Assembly (NCBI GenBank): GCA_012523405.1
Contig: JAAYIN010000108.1
Span: 44,524 to 108,523, forward strand
Source: Clostridiales bacterium
Lineage (GTDB): Bacteria > Bacillota > Clostridia > Christensenellales > Aristaeellaceae
Reading direction: 5' to 3'
DNA: 64,000 nt
In this document: piece after piece, positions 53,247-62,126 of the stretch
Layout: each line of letters opens with the position of its first letter
Numbering within the stretch: the stretch's first letter is position 1
The notes under the pieces: generated by a model
Databases searched by the model: none
What the model was told of the DNA's origin: nothing
What the model saw: the letters and a program-made list of their open reading frames with translations, nothing else
Made by a program: the position numbers and the translations under genes

Positions 53247-55744
53247 GTAAGAAGAAAGATCAAGAGCCGGTCAAAATCCAGCAGAATATCATCTATTCGC
53301 CCATGGAAGAGGTCATGCACAATAGCATGATCCCCTATGCGGAGCATGTTATTATGGAGCGAGCTGTGCCGAGGGTTGAGGATGGACTCAAGCCCGTGCA
53401 GCGCCGTATTTTGTATACCATGAGCGAACTTGCGCTCTGGCCCGATACCCCCCACAGAAAATGCGCCCGTATCGTCGGTGACTGCTTGGGTAAGTTTCAC
53501 CCGCATGGCGATAGCAGCGTATATGATGCGCTTGTGCGCCTTTCGCAGGATTTCAGCATGCGTGCACCGCTGGTGGATGGACATGGTAACTTTGGCTCGA
53601 TCGACGGGGACAGCGCGGCGGCGATGCGTTATACCGAAGCGCGCATGACCCCCCTTGCCATCGAGATGCTCAAGGACCTTGAGAAAAATACGGTTCCGTA
53701 TCGTCTAAACTTTGACGATACCCTAAAAGAGCCAGATATGCTGCCCGCATCCTTTCCCAATTTGCTGGTGAATGGATCAAGCGGTATCGCTGTCGGTCTT
53801 GCGACTAATATCCCGCCCCATAACCTGCGTGAATGCGTCAATGCTGTGATTGCGCAGATTGACAATCCCGATATCACGCTTGAAGAGCTGATGGAGATCA
53901 TGCCTGCGCCTGATTTTCCCACAGGCGGCGTGCTTCTTAACACCCCCGAAATCAAGAACGCTTATGCTACAGGCAAGGGCAAGCTCCATCTGCGCGCCAA
54001 AACGCATATTGAGGACGGTCCTGCCGGGCGCAAGCTGATCGTCATTACCGAGGTTCCCTATGTGGTCAACAAGGCTGCAATGCTTGAAAAAATCCTCAAG
54101 CTGACCGAGGACAAAAAAGCAGCACTTGGCTGCATTTATGATATCAGGGACGAGAGCGACCGCACAGGCATGCGCGCGGTGGTGGAGCTTCGCAAGGAAG
54201 CGGACGTGGACAAGGTGCTGGCATATCTGTATAAGTACAGCGAAATGCAGGTAACCTTTGGCGTCAATATGGTAGCAATTGCAGACGGCAAGCCAAAGCT
54301 GCTGTCCCTCAAACGGATCATCCGCTACTATATCAAGCACCGCAAGAGCGTGATTACAGCCCGCACTGAGTACGACCTTGAAAAAGCCAAGGCTCGCGCC
54401 CATGTGTTGGAAGGGCTGATGATTGCGGTTGATAATCTGGATGAAGTGATTGCGCTCATTCGCAGGAGTGAGAATCCAAAGGCTGCAAAGCTTGCGCTCA
54501 TGGCGAGGTTTGATCTGTCTGAAGTTCAGGCACAGGCGATCTTGGACATGCGTCTGCAAAGGCTTACAGGTCTTGAAATCCTGTCGCTGCAAAAGGAGTA
54601 CGCAGACCTGCTCGCGCATATTGCCAGCCTAGAGGCGATTTTGGCAAATGTGAAAAAGCTGATGACTGTGATTAAGAAGGAACTCAGACAGGTGGCTGAC
54701 AAGTATGGCGATGACCGCCGTACACAGATTGTCGACGCGGAAAATGCAGTCGAAGCCATTGCCGTTGAGGACTTCATCGCGGAAGAAGCAATGGTGACCT
54801 ATTCGCGCGCAGGGCTGCTTCGCCGTATGTATCCAAAGCAATATAAGAAGCTGAGCGCCGCTGGCAATGACGGAACCGTGGATGACCAGCCGATGTTCTG
54901 CTTTGAGACGCTGACGGATCGCACGTTGTTTTTCTTCACCAATCTGGGTAACTGCTATACGATTAAGATCGCTGACTTGCCTGAGATGAACAAGCCGAAG
55001 GATCGTGGTTCATTGCTCAGCGGCGTACTGGCAGGGCTTGAAGAAAATGAAGTGCCTATGCATATTCACTGTGCGAAAATTGATGAGCTCAAAACCTCAT
55101 TTGATTTACTTTTTGTTACGAAACTTGGTCAGTTTAAGCGCTCTGTTGCAACAGAATACGATGTGCGCCGACAGAAGTTTGCGGCACTTAACCTACGCGC
55201 AGGCGACAGCCTATTGATGGTGATGCCGATTGATCCCAAGAATGATCTGCTCGTGGTCACCGCAAGCGGTATGAGCATTCGTTTCCATGCGGACGATCTG
55301 CCCCAGCAAGGACGTATCGCAGGCGGCGTAAAGGGTGTGTCGCTGGAAGCAGGAGATCAGGTGCTTTGGTGCGGACAGCCTGATGCGACCGATCAACTGC
55401 TCTTGATGAGTGAACGCGGATTTGCAAAGCGTGTATTGTTCATGGATTTTGATCCGCAATCGCGTGGCGGCAAGGGTGTCAAGAGTTTCTACTTTAACAA
55501 GAGTGGTTCCAATGGCTCCAAGGTTGCAGGTGCACTATTGGTCAAGGATGCAGCTATGACGCTGCTCGTTGCTCAAAAACTGAGCGATACCACGACCCTC
55601 ACCGCGCAGGATATTGTGATCCAAGGAAAGCAGGGCAAGGGTTCAGCGTACGTGATGGCTATCATGGATGATGTTGTTACTGGGATTGAAAAGTCAATTC
55701 AAGTGGATAATTTGAAAGAAAATGATGGCGGTGCAGAGGCGTAA
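53243..55744 (+). CDS. Type IIA topoisomerase subunit A (topoisomerase IV ParC-like or gyrase A)
   Basis: An 833-residue cleavage subunit. The catalytic Tyr130 lies in [11 protein letters not shown], and the quinolone-determining region reads [44 protein letters not shown] resembles the Clostridia ParC-type start. However, a GyrA-box-like QSRGGKG occurs in the C-terminal beta-propeller (about residue 735), leaving gyrase possible. GTG start in a GTGA overlap with the B subunit and GGAGGG upstream. The two subunits form a heterotetramer that relaxes, decatenates or supercoils DNA. Confidence 0.95.
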   Translation: MSKKKDQEPVKIQQNIIYSPMEEVMHNSMIPYAEHVIMERAVPRVEDGLKPVQRRILYTMSELALWPDTPHRKCARIVGDCLGKFHPHGDSSVYDALVRLSQDFSMRAPLVDGHGNFGSIDGDSAAAMRYTEARMTPLAIEMLKDLEKNTVPYRLNFDDTLKEPDMLPASFPNLLVNGSSGIAVGLATNIPPHNLRECVNAVIAQIDNPDITLEELMEIMPAPDFPTGGVLLNTPEIKNAYATGKGKLHLRAKTHIEDGPAGRKLIVITEVPYVVNKAAMLEKILKLTEDKKAALGCIYDIRDESDRTGMRAVVELRKEADVDKVLAYLYKYSEMQVTFGVNMVAIADGKPKLLSLKRIIRYYIKHRKSVITARTEYDLEKAKARAHVLEGLMIAVDNLDEVIALIRRSENPKAAKLALMARFDLSEVQAQAILDMRLQRLTGLEILSLQKEYADLLAHIASLEAILANVKKLMTVIKKELRQVADKYGDDRRTQIVDAENAVEAIAVEDFIAEEAMVTYSRAGLLRRMYPKQYKKLSAAGNDGTVDDQPMFCFETLTDRTLFFFTNLGNCYTIKIADLPEMNKPKDRGSLLSGVLAGLEENEVPMHIHCAKIDELKTSFDLLFVTKLGQFKRSVATEYDVRRQKFAALNLRAGDSLLMVMPIDPKNDLLVVTASGMSIRFHADDLPQQGRIAGGVKGVSLEAGDQVLWCGQPDATDQLLLMSERGFAKRVLFMDFDPQSRGGKGVKSFYFNKSGSNGSKVAGALLVKDAAMTLLVAQKLSDTTTLTAQDIVIQGKQGKGSAYVMAIMDDVVTGIEKSIQVDNLKENDGGAEA

Positions 55745-55763
55745 TCCACATCTATGTGGATTA
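55742..55763 (+). terminator. Hairpin at the topoisomerase A stop
   Basis: A 9-bp stem TAATCCACA/TGTGGATTA with a 4-base loop overlapping the stop codon. No T-tract; a weak terminator or RNA-stabilising hairpin. Confidence 0.45.
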
Positions 55764-55798
55764 ACGATGCGGAAACTTGTATTATTTACGTCTTATAG

Positions 55799-55827
55799 TT
55801 GATATATTACCTTGATAAGGGTATAAT
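55799..55827 (+). promoter_or_regulatory. Promoter of a candidate non-coding RNA
   Basis: TTGATA at 55799-55804, exactly 17 bp, TATAAT at 55822-55827. No ORF with a ribosome site follows before the terminator at 56008-56045. Confidence 0.7.
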
Positions 55828-55833
55828 TAATAT

Positions 55834-56045
55834 GGCCTGAACGGTGTTTATAATCTCATTCATAGCTGTCGTAAAGTCCTTCAACTTTATGTTACAGTGA
55901 TTGGTAGGCTTGCATCAAATTGAATGAGATAAGATACTATAGGGGATCTGCATTTGTCTGTTTCGTTTAGACAATCATTCAGGCCTGATAAATAGGTAAA
56001 TGTAGACGAAGGGATTGTTTCATTCGAAACAATCCCTTTCGTTTT
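55834..56045 (+). ncRNA. Candidate 6S-like structured small RNA
   Basis: A unit of about 210 bases from a strong promoter to an intrinsic terminator, containing no plausible gene. A terminal helix GGCCTGAA (55834-55841) pairs with TTCAGGCC (55978-55985). A second perfect 10-bp helix ATCTCATTCA (55853-55862) pairs with TGAATGAGAT (55921-55930). Between them is an asymmetric bubble of 11 and 47 bases. The long side carries a small hairpin TTGTCT/AGACAA (55954-55974). A closing stem, a large central bubble with a 3'-side hairpin and a long terminal stem is the 6S RNA plan. The CCTG..GGTGTTT start also recalls 6S RNAs. The identity is inferred. Confidence 0.5.
56008..56045 (+). terminator. Terminator of the candidate small RNA
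   Basis: A stem GAAGGGATTGTTTC with GAAACAATCCCTTTC (one bulged T) and a short ATTC-type loop, followed by GTTTTG. Confidence 0.75.
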
Positions 56046-56073
56046 GCTATAATTGTAAAAGTCTATGTTGGAA

Positions 56074-56102
56074 TTGTGAAATGTGTCGTAATATGTTACA
56101 AT
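56074..56102 (+). promoter_or_regulatory. Promoter of the HAD phosphatase gene
   Basis: TTGTGA at 56074-56079, a 17-bp spacer and TACAAT at 56097-56102. It lies after the small-RNA terminator, showing that the HAD gene is a separate transcription unit. Confidence 0.65.
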
Positions 56103-56142
56103 AATATGAAAACTGTTAAATAATCGAAATGTGGAGGAAATC

Positions 56143-56937
56143 ATGTCTACGATATATGAGCAACTATCAAAGGTGAAGTGCTTCATGCTTGATATGGATG
56201 GTACGTTTTATCTGGGAGACAGATTGCTTGATGGTTCGCTGGATTTTTTGCAAAAGCTTTCCCAATGCGGCAAAGAAGCACTCTTTCTCACCAATAACTC
56301 CAGCAAATCAGGCGATGTATATATAAAGAAGCTAAAGAAAATGGGCGTTGAGGCACCGTTTCTCAGGGTGCTCACATCGGGACAGGCAGCAGGGCAGTAT
56401 TGCCTGCGGGAGATGAGCGGCAAACGAGCATTTCTGCTTGGCAACGATATGCTCGCATCAGAGCTTGAGCAAATGGGGCTGATCATCAGCAATGATGCAC
56501 CCGATTATGTGCTGATTGGCTATGATACCACGCTGGACTATGCCAAGATGACCGCGGTTTGCGACTATGTCCGAGCAGGACTTCCCTATATTGCAACCCA
56601 TCCCGACTACAATTGTCCAACTGAAACGGGGTACGCACCTGATATTGGTGCGATCATTGCATTCATTGAGGCGAGCACTGGACGGAAACCTGATTTGGTG
56701 ATAGGCAAGCCCAATGCAGGTATTGTGCAGGAAGCGCTGCGTATCACAGGGCTTCGCAAAGAGGAGCTATGCATGGTAGGCGATCGACTGTATACAGATA
56801 TTGCCACAGGCAAGAATTTTGGCATATTGAGCGTTCTAGTGCTTACAGGGGAAGCGACGCTTGAGGATGTAGAGCAAGGCGATGTCAAGCCTGATTTGAT
56901 TTTTAACAGACTAAGCGATATGAACGAATATCTTTGA
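56143..56937 (+). CDS. HAD-IIA family hydrolase (NagD/AraL-like phosphatase)
   Basis: A 264-residue haloacid-dehalogenase phosphatase of subfamily IIA. Motif I is MLDMDGTFYLGD (nucleophile Asp), motif II FLTNNSS, motif III the Lys in VIGKPN, and motif IV MVGDRLYTDIATG. A C2 cap lies between motifs II and III (about 85-185). Such enzymes dephosphorylate sugar phosphates, nucleotides or PLP; the substrate is unclear. ATG 56143 follows GGAGG. It is followed after 10 bases by the L,D-transpeptidase gene. Confidence 0.94.
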   Translation: MSTIYEQLSKVKCFMLDMDGTFYLGDRLLDGSLDFLQKLSQCGKEALFLTNNSSKSGDVYIKKLKKMGVEAPFLRVLTSGQAAGQYCLREMSGKRAFLLGNDMLASELEQMGLIISNDAPDYVLIGYDTTLDYAKMTAVCDYVRAGLPYIATHPDYNCPTETGYAPDIGAIIAFIEASTGRKPDLVIGKPNAGIVQEALRITGLRKEELCMVGDRLYTDIATGKNFGILSVLVLTGEATLEDVEQGDVKPDLIFNRLSDMNEYL

Positions 56938-56947
56938 GGTGAAACGA

Positions 56948-58789
56948 ATGAAGAGGGTTTTAGCATTGATCATGGCGATTGCATTGATGTTTGCAATGCC
57001 AATAAACTGGGGTGTATCTGCCTTCGCGGAGGATGATTCGGCGGATAAAAATGCTGCCGAGGCAACCGCAGAGGTGGAAGTTGAAGTAGACGGTGAGGCC
57101 GCTCAAAGCGAGCCAATTAGCATAGAGTACGGCGCTCATGGCGAGGAAGTAACGCAAATCCAGCAGCGCCTTTTTGATCTGGGCTACTATACAGGCAAGG
57201 TCAGCGGCAATTTCTTGGATGGTACGCGCGTAGCAATCAAACGATTCCAAGACGACCATGATCTTGAAAAAACAGGCAGCGTAGATAACGAGACCTATGG
57301 ACTGCTTATGTCTGCAGAGTACCGCATTATCAGCGACGGCGATGATGGCGATGATGTTACTCGTTTACAGGAAGAGCTGGCGGCTCTTGGGTATTTTACC
57401 GTCAATCCGACTGGAAAATATCGCTCTGTGACCCAGCGCTCTGTACAGGATTTTCAAAAGGCGCATGGGCTTAAGGCAACGGGTATCGCGGATTTGGATA
57501 CCCAGCGAATTCTCTTCAGCGATGATGCACTCATGAAGGGTGTTGATCCGACCTCAACCCCAGAGCCAAATTTGGATATGGGTGATGTCAATGACATTGT
57601 GATGGTTGGCGATGGCGAGAGCACAGAGGACAGCATGGAGGAAACCAAGTATAAATCCAAGCTTACCCGCGGTGCAAAGGGCGAGGAAGTCAAGAAGGTG
57701 CAAACGCGCCTGAAGGATCTTGGTTTCTTTGACGGTCCGATTACAGGCAACTATATGAAGCAAACCATGGCAGCTGTCGAGCTGTTTCAAACGCATAACG
57801 GCATGAGCAGCGACGGCATTACGGGGGAGGACACATGGGATATGCTCTTTAACAGCAGCGAGGTGCTGGATGTGAAGGCACCCGCAAAGCCCACACCTGT
57901 TCCCACGCCCGTGCCCTACGCAATCACAGTGGACGTTCGCAATCAGGTGACGATCATTTATGAGCGCGATGATGAGGGTGAGTTTACGGTCCCTGTTCAG
58001 CGGATGATCTGCTCCACGGGTCTTAAGAGCACCCCAAGCGATGTGGGCGATTTTGTACTGACAGGCCGCAGGGCGCGCTGGGCATACTTCAGCAAATGGG
58101 GAAGCCATGCACAGTACTGGACGCGCATTAACTCCAACATTGCGTTCCACAGCGTTATTTACAATCAAGTTGATTACATGGCGCTCAATATCAAGTCCTA
58201 CAATCGCTTAGGTACGCGTGCATCTCATGGATGTATCCGTCTGCTGGTAAGCGATGCCAAGTGGATGTATGAGAATATCGATGAAGGTGTGGTTGTGACC
58301 ATTACGGAGGACTTGCCCGAGGATGAAGAGCTCGTCAAATCCCTTGATCCGCCGCCGCTGAATAAATCTTATATGATTCCCTCCACAACGCCGGAGCCAA
58401 CGGCAGAGCCGAACTATGTGACCAATGGTACTCCATCCCTAGAGTTCAGGAAGCTGAAGAGAGGCTCTGAGGGCGAGGATGTATATTGGCTGCAAAGGAA
58501 GCTTGCAGAGCTTGGCTACTATACCGGCACAGTAACAGGTGTATACTACAAGGGAACAACTGCTGCTGTGAAGGCATTCCAAAAGGATCATGAGCTGAAG
58601 GCAGACGGCGAAGCAACGGTTGAAACGCAGGAAAAGCTCTATCAGCAAAAGATAGAAGTCACCCCTTCGCCAGAACCGACCCCTGCGCCAACGCCAGAGC
58701 TGACAGATGCACCGACGGCTGAGGCGACCTCGTCGCCCGAAACGACGGAAACGCTTGCGCCTACGGAAACATCCCCGCCGCAAGCATAG
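56948..58789 (+). CDS. L,D-transpeptidase with four peptidoglycan-binding domains
   Basis: A 613-residue secreted wall enzyme. A signal peptide (about 1-27) is followed by three PG_binding_1 repeats, at about 40-100, 110-170 and 215-280, each with the QxxLxxLGYY pattern. The YkuD L,D-transpeptidase domain (about 310-440) holds IAFHSVIYN and the catalytic Cys in RASHGCIRLLVSDA. A fourth PG_binding_1 repeat lies at about 495-555, and the tail is Pro/Thr-rich. It makes 3-3 crosslinks or attaches proteins to peptidoglycan. Four binding modules flanking the catalytic domain is an extended architecture. ATG 56948 follows GAGGTG. Confidence 0.95.
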   Translation: MKRVLALIMAIALMFAMPINWGVSAFAEDDSADKNAAEATAEVEVEVDGEAAQSEPISIEYGAHGEEVTQIQQRLFDLGYYTGKVSGNFLDGTRVAIKRFQDDHDLEKTGSVDNETYGLLMSAEYRIISDGDDGDDVTRLQEELAALGYFTVNPTGKYRSVTQRSVQDFQKAHGLKATGIADLDTQRILFSDDALMKGVDPTSTPEPNLDMGDVNDIVMVGDGESTEDSMEETKYKSKLTRGAKGEEVKKVQTRLKDLGFFDGPITGNYMKQTMAAVELFQTHNGMSSDGITGEDTWDMLFNSSEVLDVKAPAKPTPVPTPVPYAITVDVRNQVTIIYERDDEGEFTVPVQRMICSTGLKSTPSDVGDFVLTGRRARWAYFSKWGSHAQYWTRINSNIAFHSVIYNQVDYMALNIKSYNRLGTRASHGCIRLLVSDAKWMYENIDEGVVVTITEDLPEDEELVKSLDPPPLNKSYMIPSTTPEPTAEPNYVTNGTPSLEFRKLKRGSEGEDVYWLQRKLAELGYYTGTVTGVYYKGTTAAVKAFQKDHELKADGEATVETQEKLYQQKIEVTPSPEPTPAPTPELTDAPTAEATSSPETTETLAPTETSPPQA

Positions 58790-58828
58790 GCTATGCACCG
58801 CTGCACATCAATGCTGCGGGAGTACATA

Positions 58829-58953
58829 CAAAAAGGGGCTGTTGCAGAAGTCTTTTCAAAAGACAATAGCAACAAAAATCCACCTGCAAATTACTTGATT
58901 CGCAGGTGGATTTTTGTATGTATTTACTACTGTTTTGCAACAGCCCCTTTTTC
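58829..58953. repeat. Palindromic intergenic element, copy 2 (bidirectional terminator)
   Basis: A 125-bp second copy of the element at 2751-2893. The outer arms CAAAAAGGGGCTGTTGC (58829-58845) and complement (58937-58953) are perfect. The first internal hairpin is damaged on its left arm (AGAAG in place of TATTG). The second hairpin has one mismatch (TGCAAAT in place of TGCGAAT). It lacks the roughly 20-base insertion of copy 1. Its right end overlaps the stop codon of the convergent ROK gene. Confidence 0.85.
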
Positions 58954-60214
58954 ATACGTCATAATACAGCGTAGGTGTCATAAAATAGGATTCGTTCATC
59001 AGATACCAGCTGCCCTGAGCATTCAGGTCGTAGATATCATGGTCGTCATATCCGATTTCAAATGCACCGTCTATGCCATAATATTTGAACTCTCGAAGGA
59101 ATTCTTTTAAGCATTGGTCGAAGTAAGGGGGTGCTTTGCCAAAATCGCCTTGGAAAACCACGTGATCAGGATTGTACACCAATGCGATGTTGTGAAGCGC
59201 TACCGCAAAATTCTGCGCTAGCTGCTTAACCAATTCGCAGGCATAGGCATCTTCATGGTTGCATGCTGCGAAGATGTCCTGAAAGGTGATTGCCTGAACA
59301 GGCGTTTTATAAAGCAGCGAGGCAGAGGGGGATGGCTGCTCGCTAATGGTTTTCCTCATTCGATCAATGCTGACCAATCGCTCCAAGCATCCTCTTTTTC
59401 CGCACCCGCAAACTTCCGGATCGGAGCGCTCGATGGTCATATGACCAATCTCACCGATCAAGGAATCCTTGCCGCTAAGCGGTTCACCATCTTGAATGAG
59501 GCAGCCTGATATGCCCCAGCTGGTAAAGAGCGTGACGATGGATTTGTTGCGCAGTTCAGAGGACTTGGCAAGGACAGACATACCCGTGGCTTTGCCTGCG
59601 TTTTCCACAAGAAGTGCTACATTCTTGCCAAAGATATGGCGCAGTCTCGGGCTCAAATCGACGTTTGTTCCCCATTGGGGAGAGTTGGAACTGTAATGCA
59701 GATAGCCGGTGGCATAATCGACCGTTCCGGAGGTGGACAAAACCACGGCGTATAGGTTATCAATTGAGAAGTTATAGTTCTGGAAGATTTTTTGGCTGTA
59801 TTTCTGGATGGCGGTGAACGTTTGATCCAGATCGCTCTTTGCATCATATGAGTAGCGCGTCTGATAAAGGCGTTCCCCAGCTAATGAAAACAAAGACAGC
59901 TGTATGGCTTTTGGCCACATTGCGATGCAGAGGATTAACTTTTGATCTTCCAATACAAAGCATTCGGGCTTTTTGCCGCCTACATCAGAGGATTCACCAA
60001 AACCCGCTGATGTGAGGATGTTGCGCGAACAGAAGAACTGGATGGCGCGCATGACCGTGATCTTGCTGATATCAGTATGAAGAGATACATCTGCAACCGT
60101 GCATTCGCGGCCGAAACGAAAGGATTGGAGAACTTTATGGCGGTTCTCATGTTTGATGTCAACAGCTCTTGCAGGGGAGTCGTCTTCTTCCTTCAGTATA
60201 CGAATATATGACAT
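58952..60214 (-). CDS. ROK family transcriptional regulator
   Basis: A 420-residue NagC/XylR-type repressor. The N-terminal winged helix (about 20-70) contains TVADVSLHTDISKITVMRAIQFF. The ROK sugar-kinase-like domain has the zinc motif CGCGKRGCLE (about 268-277), preceded by GEIGHMTIE. The typical kinase ATP loop is not evident, so it is a sensor rather than an enzyme. It lies about 70 bases upstream of nothing else on its strand and directly downstream of the sugar importer genes; the palindrome at 63436-63458 is its likely operator. Confidence 0.92.
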   Translation of the reverse strand: MSYIRILKEEDDSPARAVDIKHENRHKVLQSFRFGRECTVADVSLHTDISKITVMRAIQFFCSRNILTSAGFGESSDVGGKKPECFVLEDQKLILCIAMWPKAIQLSLFSLAGERLYQTRYSYDAKSDLDQTFTAIQKYSQKIFQNYNFSIDNLYAVVLSTSGTVDYATGYLHYSSNSPQWGTNVDLSPRLRHIFGKNVALLVENAGKATGMSVLAKSSELRNKSIVTLFTSWGISGCLIQDGEPLSGKDSLIGEIGHMTIERSDPEVCGCGKRGCLERLVSIDRMRKTISEQPSPSASLLYKTPVQAITFQDIFAACNHEDAYACELVKQLAQNFAVALHNIALVYNPDHVVFQGDFGKAPPYFDQCLKEFLREFKYYGIDGAFEIGYDDHDIYDLNAQGSWYLMNESYFMTPTLYYDV

Positions 60215-60282
60215 CCTGCGTACCCCCCTAACTAAATGGCAAGAAGAATTCTCCCTGCCATTTGTGCATTATCTTTTGGAAA

Positions 60283-61146
60283 TTAACCCTTCACAGCGCC
60301 TTGTGTTAGGCCTTCAACGATTTGGTTACTGAACATCGAGTATACGATGATCGTTGGCAAGACCGCAATCACTATGGCTGAGAACATCTTAACATAGTTC
60401 GTCTCGTATGGTCCAACGAAATATGTAAGCGCAACGGGCAGTGTTTTCTTCTCGGGTGAGGAGATGAAGCACATGGCCAGAAGGAGTTCATTCCATGTGG
60501 ATACAAAGCTCATCAGACCTGTTACAAATAGGCCTGTTCTGCTCATGGGGAGAGCAATCTGAGAGAAGATACGCCCGATGGAGCAGCCGTCAATACATGC
60601 GGCCTCAAACAACTCGTTTGGTATGCCTCGAAAGAATCCTGTCATGATATAGATGGTTAAGGGCAATGCGAAAGTCGCGTAGGGTATGATCAGTCCTATC
60701 AGGGTATTGGCTAAGTTCACCTTGGCCAACATGATAAACATTGGGATGAGCAAACAATGCGCAGGTACCATCATACCGATGAGGAAATAGGTCAGCACCT
60801 GATTGTTGATCTTAAATCTGAGCCTGGCAATAGCGAATGCTGCCATTGAGCCCACCAGCATGCTGATGACAAGGGTGGATACGGAAACGATCGTGGAGTT
60901 GATCAGTGAAATACCCAGGCGACCATTCACCCATGAATAAACATAGTTTTCTGTCTGTATGACTTCGGGAAAACCAAAGGGGTTAGTGAATAGCTCCTTA
61001 TTGGTTTTGAACGATACCATCACAATCCATAGAAGCGGTGCGATGTAGATAACAGTAACAAAAATCAGGAATGTATAAATCAGGATCTTTGAGATGCTGA
61101 TTTTCTTTTTCCCAAGCTGTGCTTTGCTCGTAAGATCAAGTTGCAT
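60283..61146 (-). CDS. Carbohydrate ABC transporter permease (MalG/CUT1 type)
   Basis: A 287-residue six-helix permease. The EAA loop reads NELFEAACIDGCSIGRIFSQIALPM (about 176-200), and the C-terminus ends EGLTQGAVKG as in MalG-type CUT1 partners. It follows the MalF-type gene by 12 bases and precedes the ROK gene. It is distinct in sequence from the permease at 16370, so the two importers probably carry different sugars. Confidence 0.93.
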   Translation of the reverse strand: MQLDLTSKAQLGKKKISISKILIYTFLIFVTVIYIAPLLWIVMVSFKTNKELFTNPFGFPEVIQTENYVYSWVNGRLGISLINSTIVSVSTLVISMLVGSMAAFAIARLRFKINNQVLTYFLIGMMVPAHCLLIPMFIMLAKVNLANTLIGLIIPYATFALPLTIYIMTGFFRGIPNELFEAACIDGCSIGRIFSQIALPMSRTGLFVTGLMSFVSTWNELLLAMCFISSPEKKTLPVALTYFVGPYETNYVKMFSAIVIAVLPTIIVYSMFSNQIVEGLTQGAVKG

Positions 61147-61158
61147 ACCAAAGCCTCC

Positions 61159-62046
61159 TTACATTTCGTAGTTTTCAACGCGAATTACTTTGTTAACAAG
61201 TAATGTGGTCAGCATGCATAAAACCAGCAATACAACGGAAATAGCGGATGCATAGCCGTACTGGAACAGTCCCATGCCTTTGTAATAGAGCCATGTGGCA
61301 ATATTTTCGGTGACATGATTGGGGCCGCCTTGTGTCATGTTATAGACCAGGTCAAAGAATTTGAGCGAACCGATACAGTTGAGCGACATAGCTGTTGCAA
61401 GCATCGGCTTAATCAGCGGCATTGTGATGTGGGTGAACGATTGTACCTTTGTCGCGCCGTCAACATAGCTCGCTTCGTAAAGCGATTTGCTGATGCCCAT
61501 GATCTGCGCCATGTACAGCATCATATTCTGCCCTACATATTGCCACAGGGCAACAAATGCAATGACCCACATGGGTAAGGGTATAAATCCCGTGTATTCC
61601 GTAAGCCACATCGGTCCCTCTATCCCCAGCAGTGCAAGCAGCTGGTTGATACCCAGGGTAGGCTTTAGCAAGAAACAAAACATTAGACCCAGCGCAGCCG
61701 ATGACAATACGCAAGGCAGATAAATAACATTCTTAAAGAAATTGCGGCCATGCTTGATGTTTGTCAGCAGTCCCGCATATAAAAGACCAACAACCAATTG
61801 GGAGACAACCGAGAATACCATAAAGAAGAGCGTGTTTTTAACAGCAATTCCGAAAATCTCGTCACGAGTGAATAATTTGATATAGTTTTTCAGCCCTACA
61901 AACGTTGGTGGTTTGAGTGCCTTCCAATCGCACAGTGAGATGTATATTGAATAACAAATCGGGCTGAATAGCACTACTGTAAATAATATAAGTGCCGGCA
62001 ACAGAAAAGCGATGACTGCCCTCTTATCGCTAAACATCTTATGCAT
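61159..62046 (-). CDS. Carbohydrate ABC transporter permease (MalF/CUT1 type)
   Basis: A 295-residue six-helix permease with the EAA motif YEASYVDGATKVQSFTHITMP (about 190-210) and a short N-terminal tail. ATG 62046 is chosen because GGAGGTGGG lies just upstream; longer in-frame starts would ignore it. It lies 80 bases after the binding-protein stop. The intervening segment GGTTGGATACTCCAACC forms an intercistronic hairpin near 62080-62096. No ATPase gene is present in the operon. Confidence 0.92.
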   Translation of the reverse strand: MHKMFSDKRAVIAFLLPALILFTVVLFSPICYSIYISLCDWKALKPPTFVGLKNYIKLFTRDEIFGIAVKNTLFFMVFSVVSQLVVGLLYAGLLTNIKHGRNFFKNVIYLPCVLSSAALGLMFCFLLKPTLGINQLLALLGIEGPMWLTEYTGFIPLPMWVIAFVALWQYVGQNMMLYMAQIMGISKSLYEASYVDGATKVQSFTHITMPLIKPMLATAMSLNCIGSLKFFDLVYNMTQGGPNHVTENIATWLYYKGMGLFQYGYASAISVVLLVLCMLTTLLVNKVIRVENYEM

Positions 62047-62126
62047 ATGCCCACCTCCGTAATTTATAAAGTGCGGGGTTGGATACTCCAACCCCGCACC
62101 CAACTTTATTCTAACTAGACCTTAGC

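Noticed and set aside
53777..54619. A 280-codon open frame on the minus strand
   Set aside because: It lies inside the topoisomerase A gene, has no recognisable domain and no ribosome site.
55887..56186. A 99-codon minus-strand frame over the candidate small RNA
   Set aside because: No ribosome site, low-complexity composition, and it crosses the terminator and the HAD promoter and start.
58793..59110. A 105-codon plus-strand frame over palindromic copy 2
   Set aside because: It is produced by reading through the palindromic repeat and into the antisense of the ROK gene.
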